Assembly (NCBI GenBank): GCA_963663945.1
Contig: OY760687.1
Coordinates: 1,054,001-1,118,000 of the forward strand
DNA from: Bin87 sp963663945
GTDB taxonomy: Bacteria > Chloroflexota > Dehalococcoidia > Lucifugimonadales > UBA3495
Direction: 5' to 3'
Length of the DNA: 64,000 bases
Of the stretch, positions 27,109 through 38,800 are shown one piece after another; within the stretch, counting starts at the first letter, position 1, and each line of letters opens with the position of its first letter. A model generated the notes under the pieces. That model saw only the letters and a list, made by a program, of their open reading frames with translations. It was not told where the DNA came from and did no database searches. The translations under genes and the position numbers were made by a program.

Positions 27109-30100
27109 CTACTCTCTAACCTCGAAGAAACCGTTGGTGCCGTCGATCAACACGATGCCGTAGCCTCCGGGAACTCCGTGCGCGATGAAGCGGTACAGGT
27201 CCATCTCGAACTTTTTGGTCACGTATGTAACCGGAGTCGGCTCGTTGGCGGGGTTGGTAGCATCTCCGGACCATCGATGGAACGTGTGCTCGGACACCCA
27301 CAGGCCCGGCTTCTCGAGGGCAGCGGTCCACTGCGTTTGGTCGGTCGCGGCAGCGACAACGCCACTTTCAGTCGGCTCGCCGCTCATATCTTCATCGTAG
27401 ACGCTGTTCAGGCGACCCCGGCAATCCCACCGCCCGTTCACGAACTCACAGTGTTCGTAAACGTTCTCAGTGTCGCTGTGCGTCAGTTGGGAGTCGTCCT
27501 GGAAGTATGCCCGGTAAACCATATTGCCCAGGACGATGGTGTACCCTGTCGCGTCCGGATGTTTCCGGTGCCAGTCGCTCCAGTCGATGGTATAGCGGCC
27601 GTCCAGCTCAACCCGGAAGGTGGCGAATTCGTTCATCCCGCATCGCGCCGCAAGGTCCAAGCGGGCATCTTTCCGGCACTGCTCGTAGAAACTGAGGGCG
27701 GCCTGGGCTGGGTTGACTTCGACCTGCTGCGGGGCTTGAACCCGATTGCCGGACACCATCGCGGCGCTCTTTCCAGGGCCCTGTGCGTCCGTGTAGCGGG
27801 CGGTCGCCCGCAGGTACATGTCCTGGTCCTCCAAAACCGGGGTGTAGGTATCGGTCGCTCCGCCGTTGACGCTTTCCCAATTTCCGACTCCGTCTCCAGA
27901 CTTTTCCCAGAGCCAGATGGTGTTGGTCAGGCTGCCGTCGGGGTCGGTGAGCGATGCGGTGAGAGACTTACCGACCTCGGGCCGCGTTGCCGACAGGCTG
28001 ACCTCTCCAGGTTCGTCAATGTTGATGAGGTTGATGGTCACGGTGATGGTGTCATCGATAGCAGCATCCTGGTTTTCGTCGGCATCCTTTTCGTCGGACA
28101 CCTGCAACGTTACTTCCAGGACCGGCTTGCTCTCGTAGTCCAGGGAGGCGCCCGCAGCCACCGTCAGTTGACCCGAACTTGATGAAATCGCGAATTGGTT
28201 AGAATCACCGCCGGTGGCCAACGAGTAGGTCAGCGAATCGCCCTCGGGGTCGGAAGCGGCAATGGGCACCCCGACCGTGGCGCTGGCAAGCGCGTTTTCG
28301 GCGATGGAGCGTTCGGCGCCTTCGCCCTCCAGGAACCGGGGAGGCTCGTTATCGACTCCGATCACCGGGTTGGTGGCGGAGGAGGATGCCCGTTTGGCCG
28401 CTCCCTCTGCGTCGGTGTACTGCGCGGTCGCTCGAAGATGCGCGCCGGCGTCGACGGCGGCCGGGGTGTAGGTATCCGTGGCCGCATTGGATATGTCTGC
28501 CCAGCCGGTGGCGCCGTCCTCAGACTTGGCCCACTGCCACGTGATGGAGGCGACACCGCCGTCCGGATCGGTTACGGATGCCGTCAGGGCAACCGCTTCC
28601 TCCGCATCGGTTGACGACAGGGCGATTTTGCCCGGTTCATCGGCGTTGACCAGATTTACGGTCACGGTGATGGTCGCATCAACCGCGGTGTCGGGATTGT
28701 GGCTGGCGTCCTTGTGGTCCGCCACCTGCACCACGACCTCCAGGGACGGTTTGGCCTCGAAGTCCAGGGAGGCTCCGGGCGCAACGCTCAGCTGCCCGGT
28801 TGCGGGGTCGACGTCGAAGTGGTCAGCGTCCGGGCCGCTGCCCATGGAGTAGGTTAAATCGTCACTCTCCGGGTCCGACGCGCTCAACGCCGCCCCAACG
28901 GGGTCTCCGGTCAGGGAGTCCTCTCTGATGGAGCGGGTTGTGCTGGCGCCCTCGTCGAATGCCGGCGGCTGATTGGCCGGTTTCGGCTGCACGGCGTTGG
29001 TCACCACCGCGTCCACGGCTTTGCCCGAACCATTGCCGTCATCATAGGCTGCGTTCGCCCGCAGGAACTTGCCCTCGTAGTCGGACACCGGAGTGTAGTC
29101 TCCCGAGGTTGCGCCGCTGATGTCCGTCCAGGTGGTGGCATCGGCGGTATCGGCCCTCTGCCATTGCCAGGTGAGGTTTCTGATGGAGCCGTGGGGGTCA
29201 GAGAGAGAGGCGCCCAGTTCCTGGTCCACCTGCGGGTTTTCGGTTGTGAACCCGAGGACACCGGCTTCGTCAACGTCGGTCACGGAGACGGTCACCGGAA
29301 TGCTGGCGTCCCACTCGGTGTCGGCCGTGCCGTAAGGGTCCTTGCTGTCGCGCACTCTCACTTGGACGGTGTATGAAGATTTGGTCTCATAGTCGAGCGA
29401 TGCGGACGCGGCCAGCGAGACCTGTCCGGTCGTTGCGTCTATGGCAAACCGGCTGGCGTCCGTGCCGGTCAAGCCGTAGGTCAGGGTGTCGCCGGTGTTT
29501 GGGTCCGTGGCGCCGATGGCTGTGCCGATGGCATCGCCGCCGTCTGCGCTCTCCGCAACCGAGCGGCTGGCAGAGGCTCCATCGTCGAATGCCGGCGGCT
29601 GATTGGTGGGAGGGGCGGCCAACACCGCGTTGCCGGCGGTGTCGTAGGCCGTTTTGCCGGTGCCCTGGCCGTCGTCGTAGGATGCCTGGGCGCGCAGGAA
29701 CTTTCCGGCGTCGTCGGAAACCGGAATGTAGCGAGCCGAGGTGGTCCCAGGGATATCTGTCCAGGTGGTGGCATCGGCGGTATCGGCCTTCTGCCATTGC
29801 CATCTGAGATTGGCAGTGGATCCGTCGGGGTCGGTCAGCGAAACCCAGAGGTCGGTGTCCACCTGGGGGTTGTTGGAGCTCAGCGAAACCTCACCGGGTT
29901 CGTCCAGGTTGGTGACCGACACCGTGACTGTTATTTCATCGTCCCAGGCTTCGTCCGCATTGCCGGATCCATCCCTGCCGTCGCGCACCCGTATCCTCAG
30001 GTCATAAGAGGACACGATTTCGTAGTCCAGCGTCTCGCCCGGCTTGAGGCTGATCTGTCCATCGGCCAACTCGAACGGGAACTGATCTTGCCCCCTGATG

Positions 30101-32025
30101 GCGAGAGTCAGTGTGTCGCTGTCCAGGTTTGAAACGTCCAGGTCTGCGATGACGACGGTGTCCCCGGCATCCTCGTCGACGGCAAAGGTCGCGCCGTCGG
30201 CGGTGACGAACTCGGGTTGGTAGTTTGCAACCACCGTTACCGGGATAATGATCGAGGCATCGACGCTGCCGTCGCTGTGGTCCAGTATGCTTTTGCCGTC
30301 GGTGACGGACAGGGTCAACGAAAACTGCTCGCCAGTGGAATCGAAAATGGCGCCGTTCCTGGTGCGAACCTCGCGGGTCGCAGAATCGATCCGGAACCGT
30401 ACACTACCACCGCTGAGGGAATAGGTGAGCGAATCTCCGTCCACGTCGATCGCCTCGGGCGCAGTCCCGATGAGGCTGCCGCCGGCCAGGCTGTGATAGA
30501 ACGTGAACCGCGTCGTGGACTCGCCAAATTCGGGTGGTGTGTTCCGCTTGCCGTAGGCGAAGAGTTTTTCGTCCGCGGTGTCCACAACCCAGAAGCGCAG
30601 CCCATGACCGGTCAGCCCGCCGTTGAAGTCGCTGTTGGCCGGGACAGGGCGGAACTCCCGTCCCAGTTTGCGGTTGCCAGAGCGCAGGCCGTAGGCATAC
30701 GCGTGCTGATCCGCCGAATCAAAAACCCAGATGTTTTTGCCATCGGACCAGATATTGCCCGGATCCTGGTTGCCGGGATCCAGAGTGATGTCACGGCCGG
30801 ACCGGCGTGCCATCTCAGCCAACTCGTAGGCGTACAGCTTGTCGTCGGCAGAGTCGGCGACCCAGATCAGGGTGCCGTCAGACCAGATGCCGGTGGGATC
30901 GGAATTCGCGGTTGGCAACAACTTGGAAGTTGTTTGGCTGTAGTCGCCCGTGCCGTCCAGCGCGTAGGCGTGCAGGGTCCGATTGTCATCGTCGGCCACC
31001 CACATGAACTCCTCGTTCGACCACATGGCCACGGGGGAATCGTTGGTCGCGGTCAGGTCGATGATTTCGTATGGGTCGCGGGAACCGTCGCTCAAAACGT
31101 ACCCCTGGAGCTGGCCGGAAGTGCCCGCGCCGGAATCCGCAACCCACATGGTTTCGCCATCTGCCCAGATGCCCCCGGCCGTGGACACATCGCTGATGCT
31201 GATGTCTTCATCGTGATGCCTGAACCCCTTTTGCAGCGTTGCGTAAACGTGAGAGTCATTATCGTCAACGATCCAAATGGTCTCGCCATCTGTCCATATT
31301 CCCCTGGCGTCGGCATTCTCCAACGGCAGCCGCAATGCCGGGCCCGATGCCCACTGGCCGGAACCCAGATCCGTGTAGCGGTACAACATCTGATCGTCGA
31401 AGTCACTCACCCAATACGATCCGTCCTGCCACAAAATGCCCCAGGCCTGATCGTTGCTACTGTGCAGGTGAAATTCCTTGAAATGCCATCGTTCGCCGTT
31501 GGCCCGGTTGTAGGCGTAAACGTAATCATCGGAAACATCGACCACAAAAATGACGGAGGCGCCGCCCAAAATACCCCGGGGAGCCGTGTTGTGGTCGTCC
31601 AGAACGATGTCGTTGCCCGACATGCGCGTGCCGGCATCCAGGTTGTAGGCGTAGAGTTTCTCGTCGTCCCAGTCTGCGACCCACATGATCGTGCCGTCGG
31701 ACCAGATACCCTGCGGCTTGGCGTTGTAGCTGGCCAGCGTAATGTCCTTCGCGGACTGGCGGGAACCGGTCGCCAGACCGTAGGCCATCAGTTTGCTCGA
31801 GCCCCCGCTGTCGGACAGGACCCACATGGTGGAACCATCCGACCACACGCCTTCAGGGGTGTTGTGGTCACTGTGCAGGTCGAAACCCCTGTAGGGTGCG
31901 GACGACCCGGCTTGCACCGTGTCGTGGCTGCCGATTACGAGCAGAAGAGTGGTGAAAAGAATTGCGATTGAAAATATCAGTGGGTTGTTGGCAAAGGTTA
32001 TCTTGCTTATCGTGCTGGTGATCAC
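27109..32025 (-). CDS. Giant exported beta-propeller plus cadherin/Ig-like protein
   Basis: The protein has 1,638 residues. The GTG start at 32025 has GAGGGG about 7 nt upstream. The signal peptide (about 1-39) ends VQAG. Residues about 42-500 hold some ten repeats of the form GIWSDGTTMWVADxxDxKLYAY, which should fold as one or two beta-propellers. Residues about 500-1430 alternate cadherin-type modules (DPExDSLTYSL, FxIDxATGQ, DYE) with Ig-like modules (LRWQWQKADTADATTW, YTPVSDDAGKFLRA). The C-terminal 200 residues are unique, with four Cys (EQC, ARC, EHC, WDCRG). No catalytic site or anchor is visible. Surface adhesion is the likely role, inferred from architecture only. Confidence 0.85.
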   Translation of the reverse strand: MITSTISKITFANNPLIFSIAILFTTLLLVIGSHDTVQAGSSAPYRGFDLHSDHNTPEGVWSDGSTMWVLSDSGGSSKLMAYGLATGSRQSAKDITLASYNAKPQGIWSDGTIMWVADWDDEKLYAYNLDAGTRMSGNDIVLDDHNTAPRGILGGASVIFVVDVSDDYVYAYNRANGERWHFKEFHLHSSNDQAWGILWQDGSYWVSDFDDQMLYRYTDLGSGQWASGPALRLPLENADARGIWTDGETIWIVDDNDSHVYATLQKGFRHHDEDISISDVSTAGGIWADGETMWVADSGAGTSGQLQGYVLSDGSRDPYEIIDLTATNDSPVAMWSNEEFMWVADDDNRTLHAYALDGTGDYSQTTSKLLPTANSDPTGIWSDGTLIWVADSADDKLYAYELAEMARRSGRDITLDPGNQDPGNIWSDGKNIWVFDSADQHAYAYGLRSGNRKLGREFRPVPANSDFNGGLTGHGLRFWVVDTADEKLFAYGKRNTPPEFGESTTRFTFYHSLAGGSLIGTAPEAIDVDGDSLTYSLSGGSVRFRIDSATREVRTRNGAIFDSTGEQFSLTLSVTDGKSILDHSDGSVDASIIIPVTVVANYQPEFVTADGATFAVDEDAGDTVVIADLDVSNLDSDTLTLAIRGQDQFPFELADGQISLKPGETLDYEIVSSYDLRIRVRDGRDGSGNADEAWDDEITVTVSVTNLDEPGEVSLSSNNPQVDTDLWVSLTDPDGSTANLRWQWQKADTADATTWTDIPGTTSARYIPVSDDAGKFLRAQASYDDGQGTGKTAYDTAGNAVLAAPPTNQPPAFDDGASASRSVAESADGGDAIGTAIGATDPNTGDTLTYGLTGTDASRFAIDATTGQVSLAASASLDYETKSSYTVQVRVRDSKDPYGTADTEWDASIPVTVSVTDVDEAGVLGFTTENPQVDQELGASLSDPHGSIRNLTWQWQRADTADATTWTDISGATSGDYTPVSDYEGKFLRANAAYDDGNGSGKAVDAVVTNAVQPKPANQPPAFDEGASTTRSIREDSLTGDPVGAALSASDPESDDLTYSMGSGPDADHFDVDPATGQLSVAPGASLDFEAKPSLEVVVQVADHKDASHNPDTAVDATITVTVNLVNADEPGKIALSSTDAEEAVALTASVTDPDGGVASITWQWAKSEDGATGWADISNAATDTYTPAAVDAGAHLRATAQYTDAEGAAKRASSSATNPVIGVDNEPPRFLEGEGAERSIAENALASATVGVPIAASDPEGDSLTYSLATGGDSNQFAISSSSGQLTVAAGASLDYESKPVLEVTLQVSDEKDADENQDAAIDDTITVTINLINIDEPGEVSLSATRPEVGKSLTASLTDPDGSLTNTIWLWEKSGDGVGNWESVNGGATDTYTPVLEDQDMYLRATARYTDAQGPGKSAAMVSGNRVQAPQQVEVNPAQAALSFYEQCRKDARLDLAARCGMNEFATFRVELDGRYTIDWSDWHRKHPDATGYTIVLGNMVYRAYFQDDSQLTHSDTENVYEHCEFVNGRWDCRGRLNSVYDEDMSGEPTESGVVAAATDQTQWTAALEKPGLWVSEHTFHRWSGDATNPANEPTPVTYVTKKFEMDLYRFIAHGVPGGYGIVLIDGTNGFFEVRE

Positions 32026-32835
32026 GGTTATTCCCCTCAGTCCCGGTCGCAGCAGTTATGGGCGCTGCAACCCCTGGGTTGGTTATGGTCTCCGTGGAAA
32101 CGCTTGCTGTTTATGCGATGTGAGGTTGTTGGGTACTAATTCCCTCCATGCCCGTTGATTTTGGTGGCCCTGCAATCACGCTGGGCGGGGATCGCACGGT
32201 TGGCTTCGGTGATGTATTTGTCCCGGGCGATCGTGCTGGTCCATCACGGAAAGGGGTTGCAGGCACGTCGGGGTTGCCGGCGTAGCCGGTCCGGCTCCGT
32301 TGCGATACTGGATCCCGCGTTGACTCGAACCATGTGTGCCCGGTTCACGCCTCGCCGGCGTCAAGGTGGGCAGGTTGAACCAATGGTCGCCGGGAGCGGT
32401 ACAACACGCTCGCGGCTAACAACCGCAGCTCCGCTCGGTGCGGCTGCGGGAGACGACCCCGCCTATCCGGAAATTTCCGCCGTCAGCTGATTATCGAGTG
32501 TTATCTCGTGAAACATGCTTATCTCCAAACGCGCCCCCAATCAGGGGACTCGACGCTCACTATTGCGGTCCCGCGTATCTGCGAGACCTCCGTAGGCGAT
32601 GTCGCCGCCAAATATCTTATGGCTCGCAAACGCGGTATGAGAATGCCGGATACAAAAGGGACCGCCTCCAAAACCCGTTGTCCGCATTTTGACCATCCTG
32701 CGATGCGATTGCGGACAACCCACTATTGGAGCTGTTCATGAGTTGGGCAGGCGACGCAGTTTGAGCCGGCAAATGCGTCGAAAGATTCCGGGGAAAATGA
32801 CGCTTTGCGCCCGTTCCACCGTCGTCCTGACCCCG
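32026..32835. other. Intergenic region with one inverted repeat
   Basis: About 810 nt hold no supported gene. A 10-bp inverted repeat GTTGTCCGCA (32677-32686)/TGCGGACAAC (32710-32719) with a 23-nt loop lies 117 nt after the stop of the giant gene ending at 32836. It might act in transcription ending, but the large loop and missing T-tract make this weak. Confidence 0.4.
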
Positions 32836-35800
32836 TTAGGGCTCTTTGGTTTCCACCGTAAATACATTGGATGCGGTATTGCCCCTGGTGTAGTTGTTCT
32901 CCCCGTCCGTCAGGCCCTCGCCCACACCGGTCACCCGGTCCGCGGGCAGGCTAATGGTCACCGGCTGGCCCAGTGTCGTCGGTTCGACGGTGATCACGTA
33001 CACGCCACCGGAGGATACCTGGATGGCCGTAGCGACGCCGTTGGTCACCTCAAAATCTGCTAGCTCCAGGTCCCTCACCGCCTCCACCATCACCCCTGAC
33101 ACTTCGGGGTCGGTCAGCTCCAGGTCCGAGCGGAACGTCCCGGTGGCCACCCGGTCGGGGTATGACTCCAGCTGGTCCGGCAGGAGGACGCTGGACAGTT
33201 TCGCGTTCAACGGAGAGTCATCCCAGTTTGGAGCCTGGGTCCTGAGCCGTGGCGATCTGGACAGCACGGTGTCGCCGCGGCGGATGCGCAGGTCGTAGGT
33301 TAGGGGCGCGCCCCGGAAGATGTCGCCGTCCGAAAACATGATGCAGGTGTCCGTCTCGCCGCACGCAACGTAGTCGTCCCCGCGCGCAATTATCTTCCAG
33401 CGTGGGTCAGGTTCCTGAACCGGCAGGTCGAAATCGACCGTCCATTCCCACAGGTACCGGCTGGACGCTTCTATGACCACGTCCTCATCGGTGGGCACAG
33501 CCCGCCCCAGGTCCCAGCAGGTATCCAGGCGTGCCTTTCGATCGATCACCTCGGCTCCGCACGCCCTGATCGGTTGAGTCGTTATGCTCCCATCAACCTT
33601 GTGGGTTAGGAACGTTACAACAGGCTCGTGCAGGCGGTAATGGAAGCTTGCCGAATGACCCGTGGAAGCATGCATGATCCTGCCGCCGTTCGCCCTCAGT
33701 TGATCTTCGCGCAACTGAATGCCATCGCTGTCCCGGTCCCCGGCCTGCACGAGGTATTCGAACTCCAGCGTGCTGGTCCCCGAGCCGCCCACATAATGGA
33801 GCTCTCGGTTTGCCACCGAGTTATCCGAGTCGCCCACCTCAATCAGGAGTCCCGGGTTGCCGTCGGTGGTATCCACAACGACCTCCGTGTCGTACGTCAC
33901 TGTGAATTTGATGGCCTCCCCGAACCTGTACGTGTCCCCATTGTTTATCGGTTCAGAAATTATGGATATACCATGAAGCCAAATAATTTGAGGAACCTGG
34001 TTGACCAGGTGATTGGGGTCTTCATCCACTGCACCGTGGGCCAGATCAGCATCAAAGTCCGTGCCCTGCTGCTTGATCGTCCCGCCGTTCAGCGTCAGAG
34101 AGTCGGCCTCAATCGCGATCCCTTCCTGGTCGTTGTCGCTGGCAGTAACGGTATAGGAGAAGGTGAGAGTCAGGTTGGTGGCGTCTACTGCCGAGTATTC
34201 GGCCCGCTTCACGGAGTCACCAATTGCAACCTTGATGTACGGTGTGCCGCCGGTTGTATCCACCACAACGGGCGCTCCGAAGGTAACGGAGACCTCGATC
34301 ACGTCGTCGGTAACATACACGTTGTCGGCGCCAGCGTCGCTGGTGAACGCGACGCCGGTGACATCAGCCCAGATGCGGTCGATGGTGACCGTGTAGGTCT
34401 GAGTCCTCAAACCCCTCATGCTCACGCTTATCGTGATCTCGTTGACCCCGCGGGACAGGGAAACCTGGTGCCCGTCGGTGGCAGTGTCGACGTCGGCCGG
34501 CAGGATGCTGGCCGTGGCGCCGGCTTCCGCCGTCACGCTCACGGTTGTTTCAGTGGTGTCTCGCCCGACCGTGGCTGTGTAGTCCACAACATCGGACGTG
34601 AACGCGGGCGACAACGTGATACCGGCCAGCGACAGGGCGGTGAGCGTGGCGCGCTCCTGGCTGTTGTGAACCAGGTGTCCGCTCTGGTCGGCCACCGCCT
34701 GGTGCGTCAGCAGGGCGTCGTCCCCGGTCGTGGGGTTCGTGATGGAACCACCATTCAGGGCAAGGGCGTCGGCCCCGATGGACAGGCCGTTCGAGTCATC
34801 GTCGTCGAAAACCACGGTATAGGAGAAGGTCAGCGCCTTGCCGGCGGAGTCTGCGGTCGAATACTCGGCGTTGCGCGTTGCGGTCCCGATGGTGAGGGCC
34901 ACGTGGGGCGTGCCCATGGTCGTATCCACCTGCACCGCCCTGTCGAAAGTGACCAGGACCTCGATGGCGTCGCCGGCCACGTAGGTGTCGTCGCTGACGG
35001 GGTCGCTGCCGAGCGCAATGCTCTCGATGCGGGGACGGTGATCCTCGAGTTGCACCGGCGTCGATGAGGATAACGGCAGCCGGTAGCCGTCATGCTGGTT
35101 GGGCGTCCCGGGCACCTTGGTGATGGCCGCGGTGGGGTTGCTTGACGCACTGGCGGGCTCCACCGTAAGCGTGGCGCTGGCCACTTCCCCGGCAAGGATG
35201 CTGACGCCGGTATCGCCGCCGGAGATGCTGCCGTCGGTCACGCTCAACGGCAACCACATGTTGAAGGGCGCACCCTTTGGCGCAACAGCCCTGAACTGTA
35301 AAGTGCCCGCGGGTTCCAGGCCCACCGGCAGCAGGATCGGGTTCGTTGCATTGTTGCGCAGGTCAACTTCGGTCAGCGGACCGGTCAAGTTGGCGAACAT
35401 GCCATCGGGCAGTTCGTTAAGCTGGTTCTGGTGAAGGGTCAGCCTTTCCACGGCCGTCAGATCGTCAATAACACCGACCGGGAGCGAGGTCAGTTGGTTG
35501 CGGTCCAGGTGCAGGCGCGTTAATGCCGAGAGGCCGTCAAAGACCCCGCCCGGGAGCCCGGTGAGCTGGTTGATCTCCAGCCGAAGGCTCGTCAGTCTGG
35601 TCAGACTATCAAACACATTCTCGGGCAACTCGGCGAGTCCGTTTGTGCCCAGTTCAAGGTGTGATAACGATGACAGGCCGCTGAACAGGTCCTCCGGCAG
35701 CGTGGTGAACCGGTTTGCAACCAGGTAAAGCTCGGTCAGCGTGGGCACGGGCGCGAATATATCCTCCGGCAATTCGCCGTCGACGCCTTCAATGGTCAAA

Positions 35801-38800
35801 CGAGTGAGCTCCGGCAGTCCCGCAAAAATCCGGTTGGGCAAGCTGGTGAGGCGGTACTGGGACGAGATGTCCAAAGCGGTCATGGCCGTCAAGCCGCTGA
35901 AGTCGTCCGCCTTCAGTTCCGTTTCCTCTGTTGGCACGTAGAGATCGAGTATGGTGGACAGGTCCGCTGACGTGACGTCCGAGCAGTCTTGGATCTCTGT
36001 CAATTGTTGGATTTCTGCCAATTCCTCGAGAATGGCCAACTGCACCGTCCGCGTCCGGTCGCAGATGCCCAGACCCTGGCCCACCAGGACGGTCGCCTCG
36101 TCCGACGGGTCGCTTGCGCCCTCCGTATTGACGGCCCTCACCTGGAAGAAGTGGGACACGCCGTTGACAAGGCTTTCGACCGTGAAACCATCGTCGTTGT
36201 CCTCACCGACCGCGCTGTCGGCAATCGCGGTCCAGGCTTCGGGATAATCGGCATCGGGCGATGACTTGTAACGGTACTCGTGACCGGTTACGGCCGGGAA
36301 TGCCGGGGGCGTCACCCACGCCAAAGTGGCCGTCTCATCCGCCGGCGTTGCCGAGAGGTTCGTGGGCTTGGAAGGGGGATCCATCCGCCTGTTCACCGTC
36401 ACGGTGTAGGTGACGGTAAGCCGCCCGGCCCGCATCACCTGGATTTCGATTGTGGCCGACTCCGTCGCCAGCGATACCTGGTGGCCGGCAGCGTTGCCAT
36501 CGGCGTCGGCCGGCTCGATGCTGCCGATGTGCCCCACCAGCACTGTGGCGGTGACGGTGGTCTGCGTGACGGCCGGTCCGACCTCCGCGGTGTACTCGGT
36601 GGTCGCGGAATCGAACGCCGGCGACAGCGTGGCGTCGCTCAGGGACAGGCTGTTCAGTGCCGCGCGCGGCGGCGCCAGGCTGCCATTCACCTTGTGGTTC
36701 CCTCCTCCAAAATCGGGGCGCGGGTGTTCGAGGTTGGCATCGCGTCCGGTGGTGGCGTGCTTGATTGAGCCGCCATTCAGGCGCAGCTGGTTCCGCTGGA
36801 TGGCGATGCCGGAGTTGTCCCGATCACCCTGCTGGACTACGTACTCGAACTCCAAGGTCGTGCTGCCGGAACCGCGTACGAAGCCCAGCTCCTTGATCGC
36901 GTAGTTGCCGCCTGGATGCCAGAATTCCATGGACAGGGTGGGTATCCCGTCCGTGGTATCCACCACCACGTTGGAATCGAAGGTCATGCTGAACGAGATG
37001 GTCTCGCCCTTGCCGTAGGTTTCGACGCCAGCCAGAGGTGAGGACACGATGACAACCCCGTTGGCCACGATGCTGGGAACCTTGTTGACGATGTGGCCCG
37101 CCTGGCTGGCCAGCGCGTCGTGGTCCAGGACGGCATCCGCGCCGTTGGCCTGACCCGTGATGGTCCCGCCGTCCAGCGTCAACGCATCGGCGGCAATGGA
37201 GATGCCGTCCTGATCGCTGTCGTCCTCCACAACCGTGTAGGAGAATGTCAGCACCTTGCCGGTGGCGTCGATGCCGGTATAGGCGGCGTTCCGGAGATTG
37301 TCTCCCACCGAGATGCCCACATACGGGACGCCGTCCGTCGTGTACACCGTCACCGGCTGGTTGAAGGTCAACGCGACGCTGATTACGTCGCTGGCGGCAT
37401 AGGTGCCGTCATCGCCGGGGTCGCTGGAAATGGCGACACTGTCCACCATCGCCATGCCGATCTCCAGGGTTACCGTGTACTCGGTTGAGACCCTGGCCGT
37501 TCCGGATGCGGTGATGGTGATGACGGCGCCGTCGCTGACGACAACCTGGTGGCCGGCGGTGTTGCCATCGGCGTCGGCCGGATCGATGCTGGCGGTATAG
37601 CCCGCCTGCACCGTGGCAGTGGCCGTGGTCTCGGTGACGCCCGGGGCCACCACGGCGGTGTATTCGGTGGTCTCGGGGTCGAAGGCCGGCGACAGTGTGG
37701 CGTCGGTCAACGACAGGGTGTTGAGCTCGGCCCTGGGAGGATCCAGCCTGCCGTCCACCTTGTGGCCGCTGAGGTTGAGTTTCGCGTGGTTGCGTCTCGC
37801 GTCCCGCCCCGTGGTCTCGTGTTTGATGCTCCCGCCATTCAGCCGCAGGCGGTTGCGCTCCACCACAACACCGGTGCGGTCCCGATCGCCGGGTTGGATC
37901 ACATATCGAAATGTCAGCGTGCTGCTACCGGAACCCTCAGCGTAGGATACTCCCTTGGTCTCTCCGGTGCGGCCGGGATGCCATAACTCCATTAGCAGGG
38001 TGGGTATCCCGTCGGTCGTGTCCACCACCACGTTGGAATCGAAGGTCACGCTGAACGAGATGGTCTCGCCCTTTCCGTAGGTTTCAACGCCAGCCAGCGG
38101 GGACGAGATCACGGCGATACCGTCGGCAACAATACTGGGTACCTTGTTGACGATGTGGCCCGCCTGGCTGGCCAGGGCTTCGTGGTCCAGGACGGCATCC
38201 GCGCCGCTGGCCTGACCCGTGATGGACCCGCCGTCCAGCGTCATCGCGTCGGCGGCGATGGATATGCCGTCCTGATCGCTGTCGTCCTCCACAACCGTGT
38301 ACGAGAATGTCAGCACCTTGTTAGTCGTGTCGATGCCGGTATAGGGGACGTTCCGGAGATTGTCTCCCACCGAGATGCCCACATACGGGACGCCGTTGGT
38401 GGTGTCCATCGTCACCGGGGCATTGAAGGTTGCCGCGACGTTGATGACATCTCCAGTGGCGTAGGTCCCGTCGGCGCCGGGGTCGCTGGTGACGACAACG
38501 CTGTCCACCACCGTACTGACCATTAGCGTGACGGTGTACTCGGTGGGGAGTTTGCCCGTCGCCTCGACGGTGATGGTGATGGCCGCGCCGTCGCTGACGA
38601 CAACCTGGTGTCCGGCGGTGTTGCCATCAGCGTCGGCCGGATCGATACTGGCGGTATAGCCCGCCAGCACCGTGGCCGTGGCCGTGGTCTCGGTGACGCC
38701 CGGGGTCACCACGGCGGTGTATTCGGTGGTCGCGGGATCGAACGCAGGCGACAGCATGACGTTGCTCAACGACAGGGTGTTGAGCTCGGCCCTGGGAGGA

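Noticed and set aside
30217..31971. 584-codon plus-strand frame antisense to the propeller region
   Set aside because: It mirrors the repeat periodicity of the sense protein and has no signal peptide or domain of its own.
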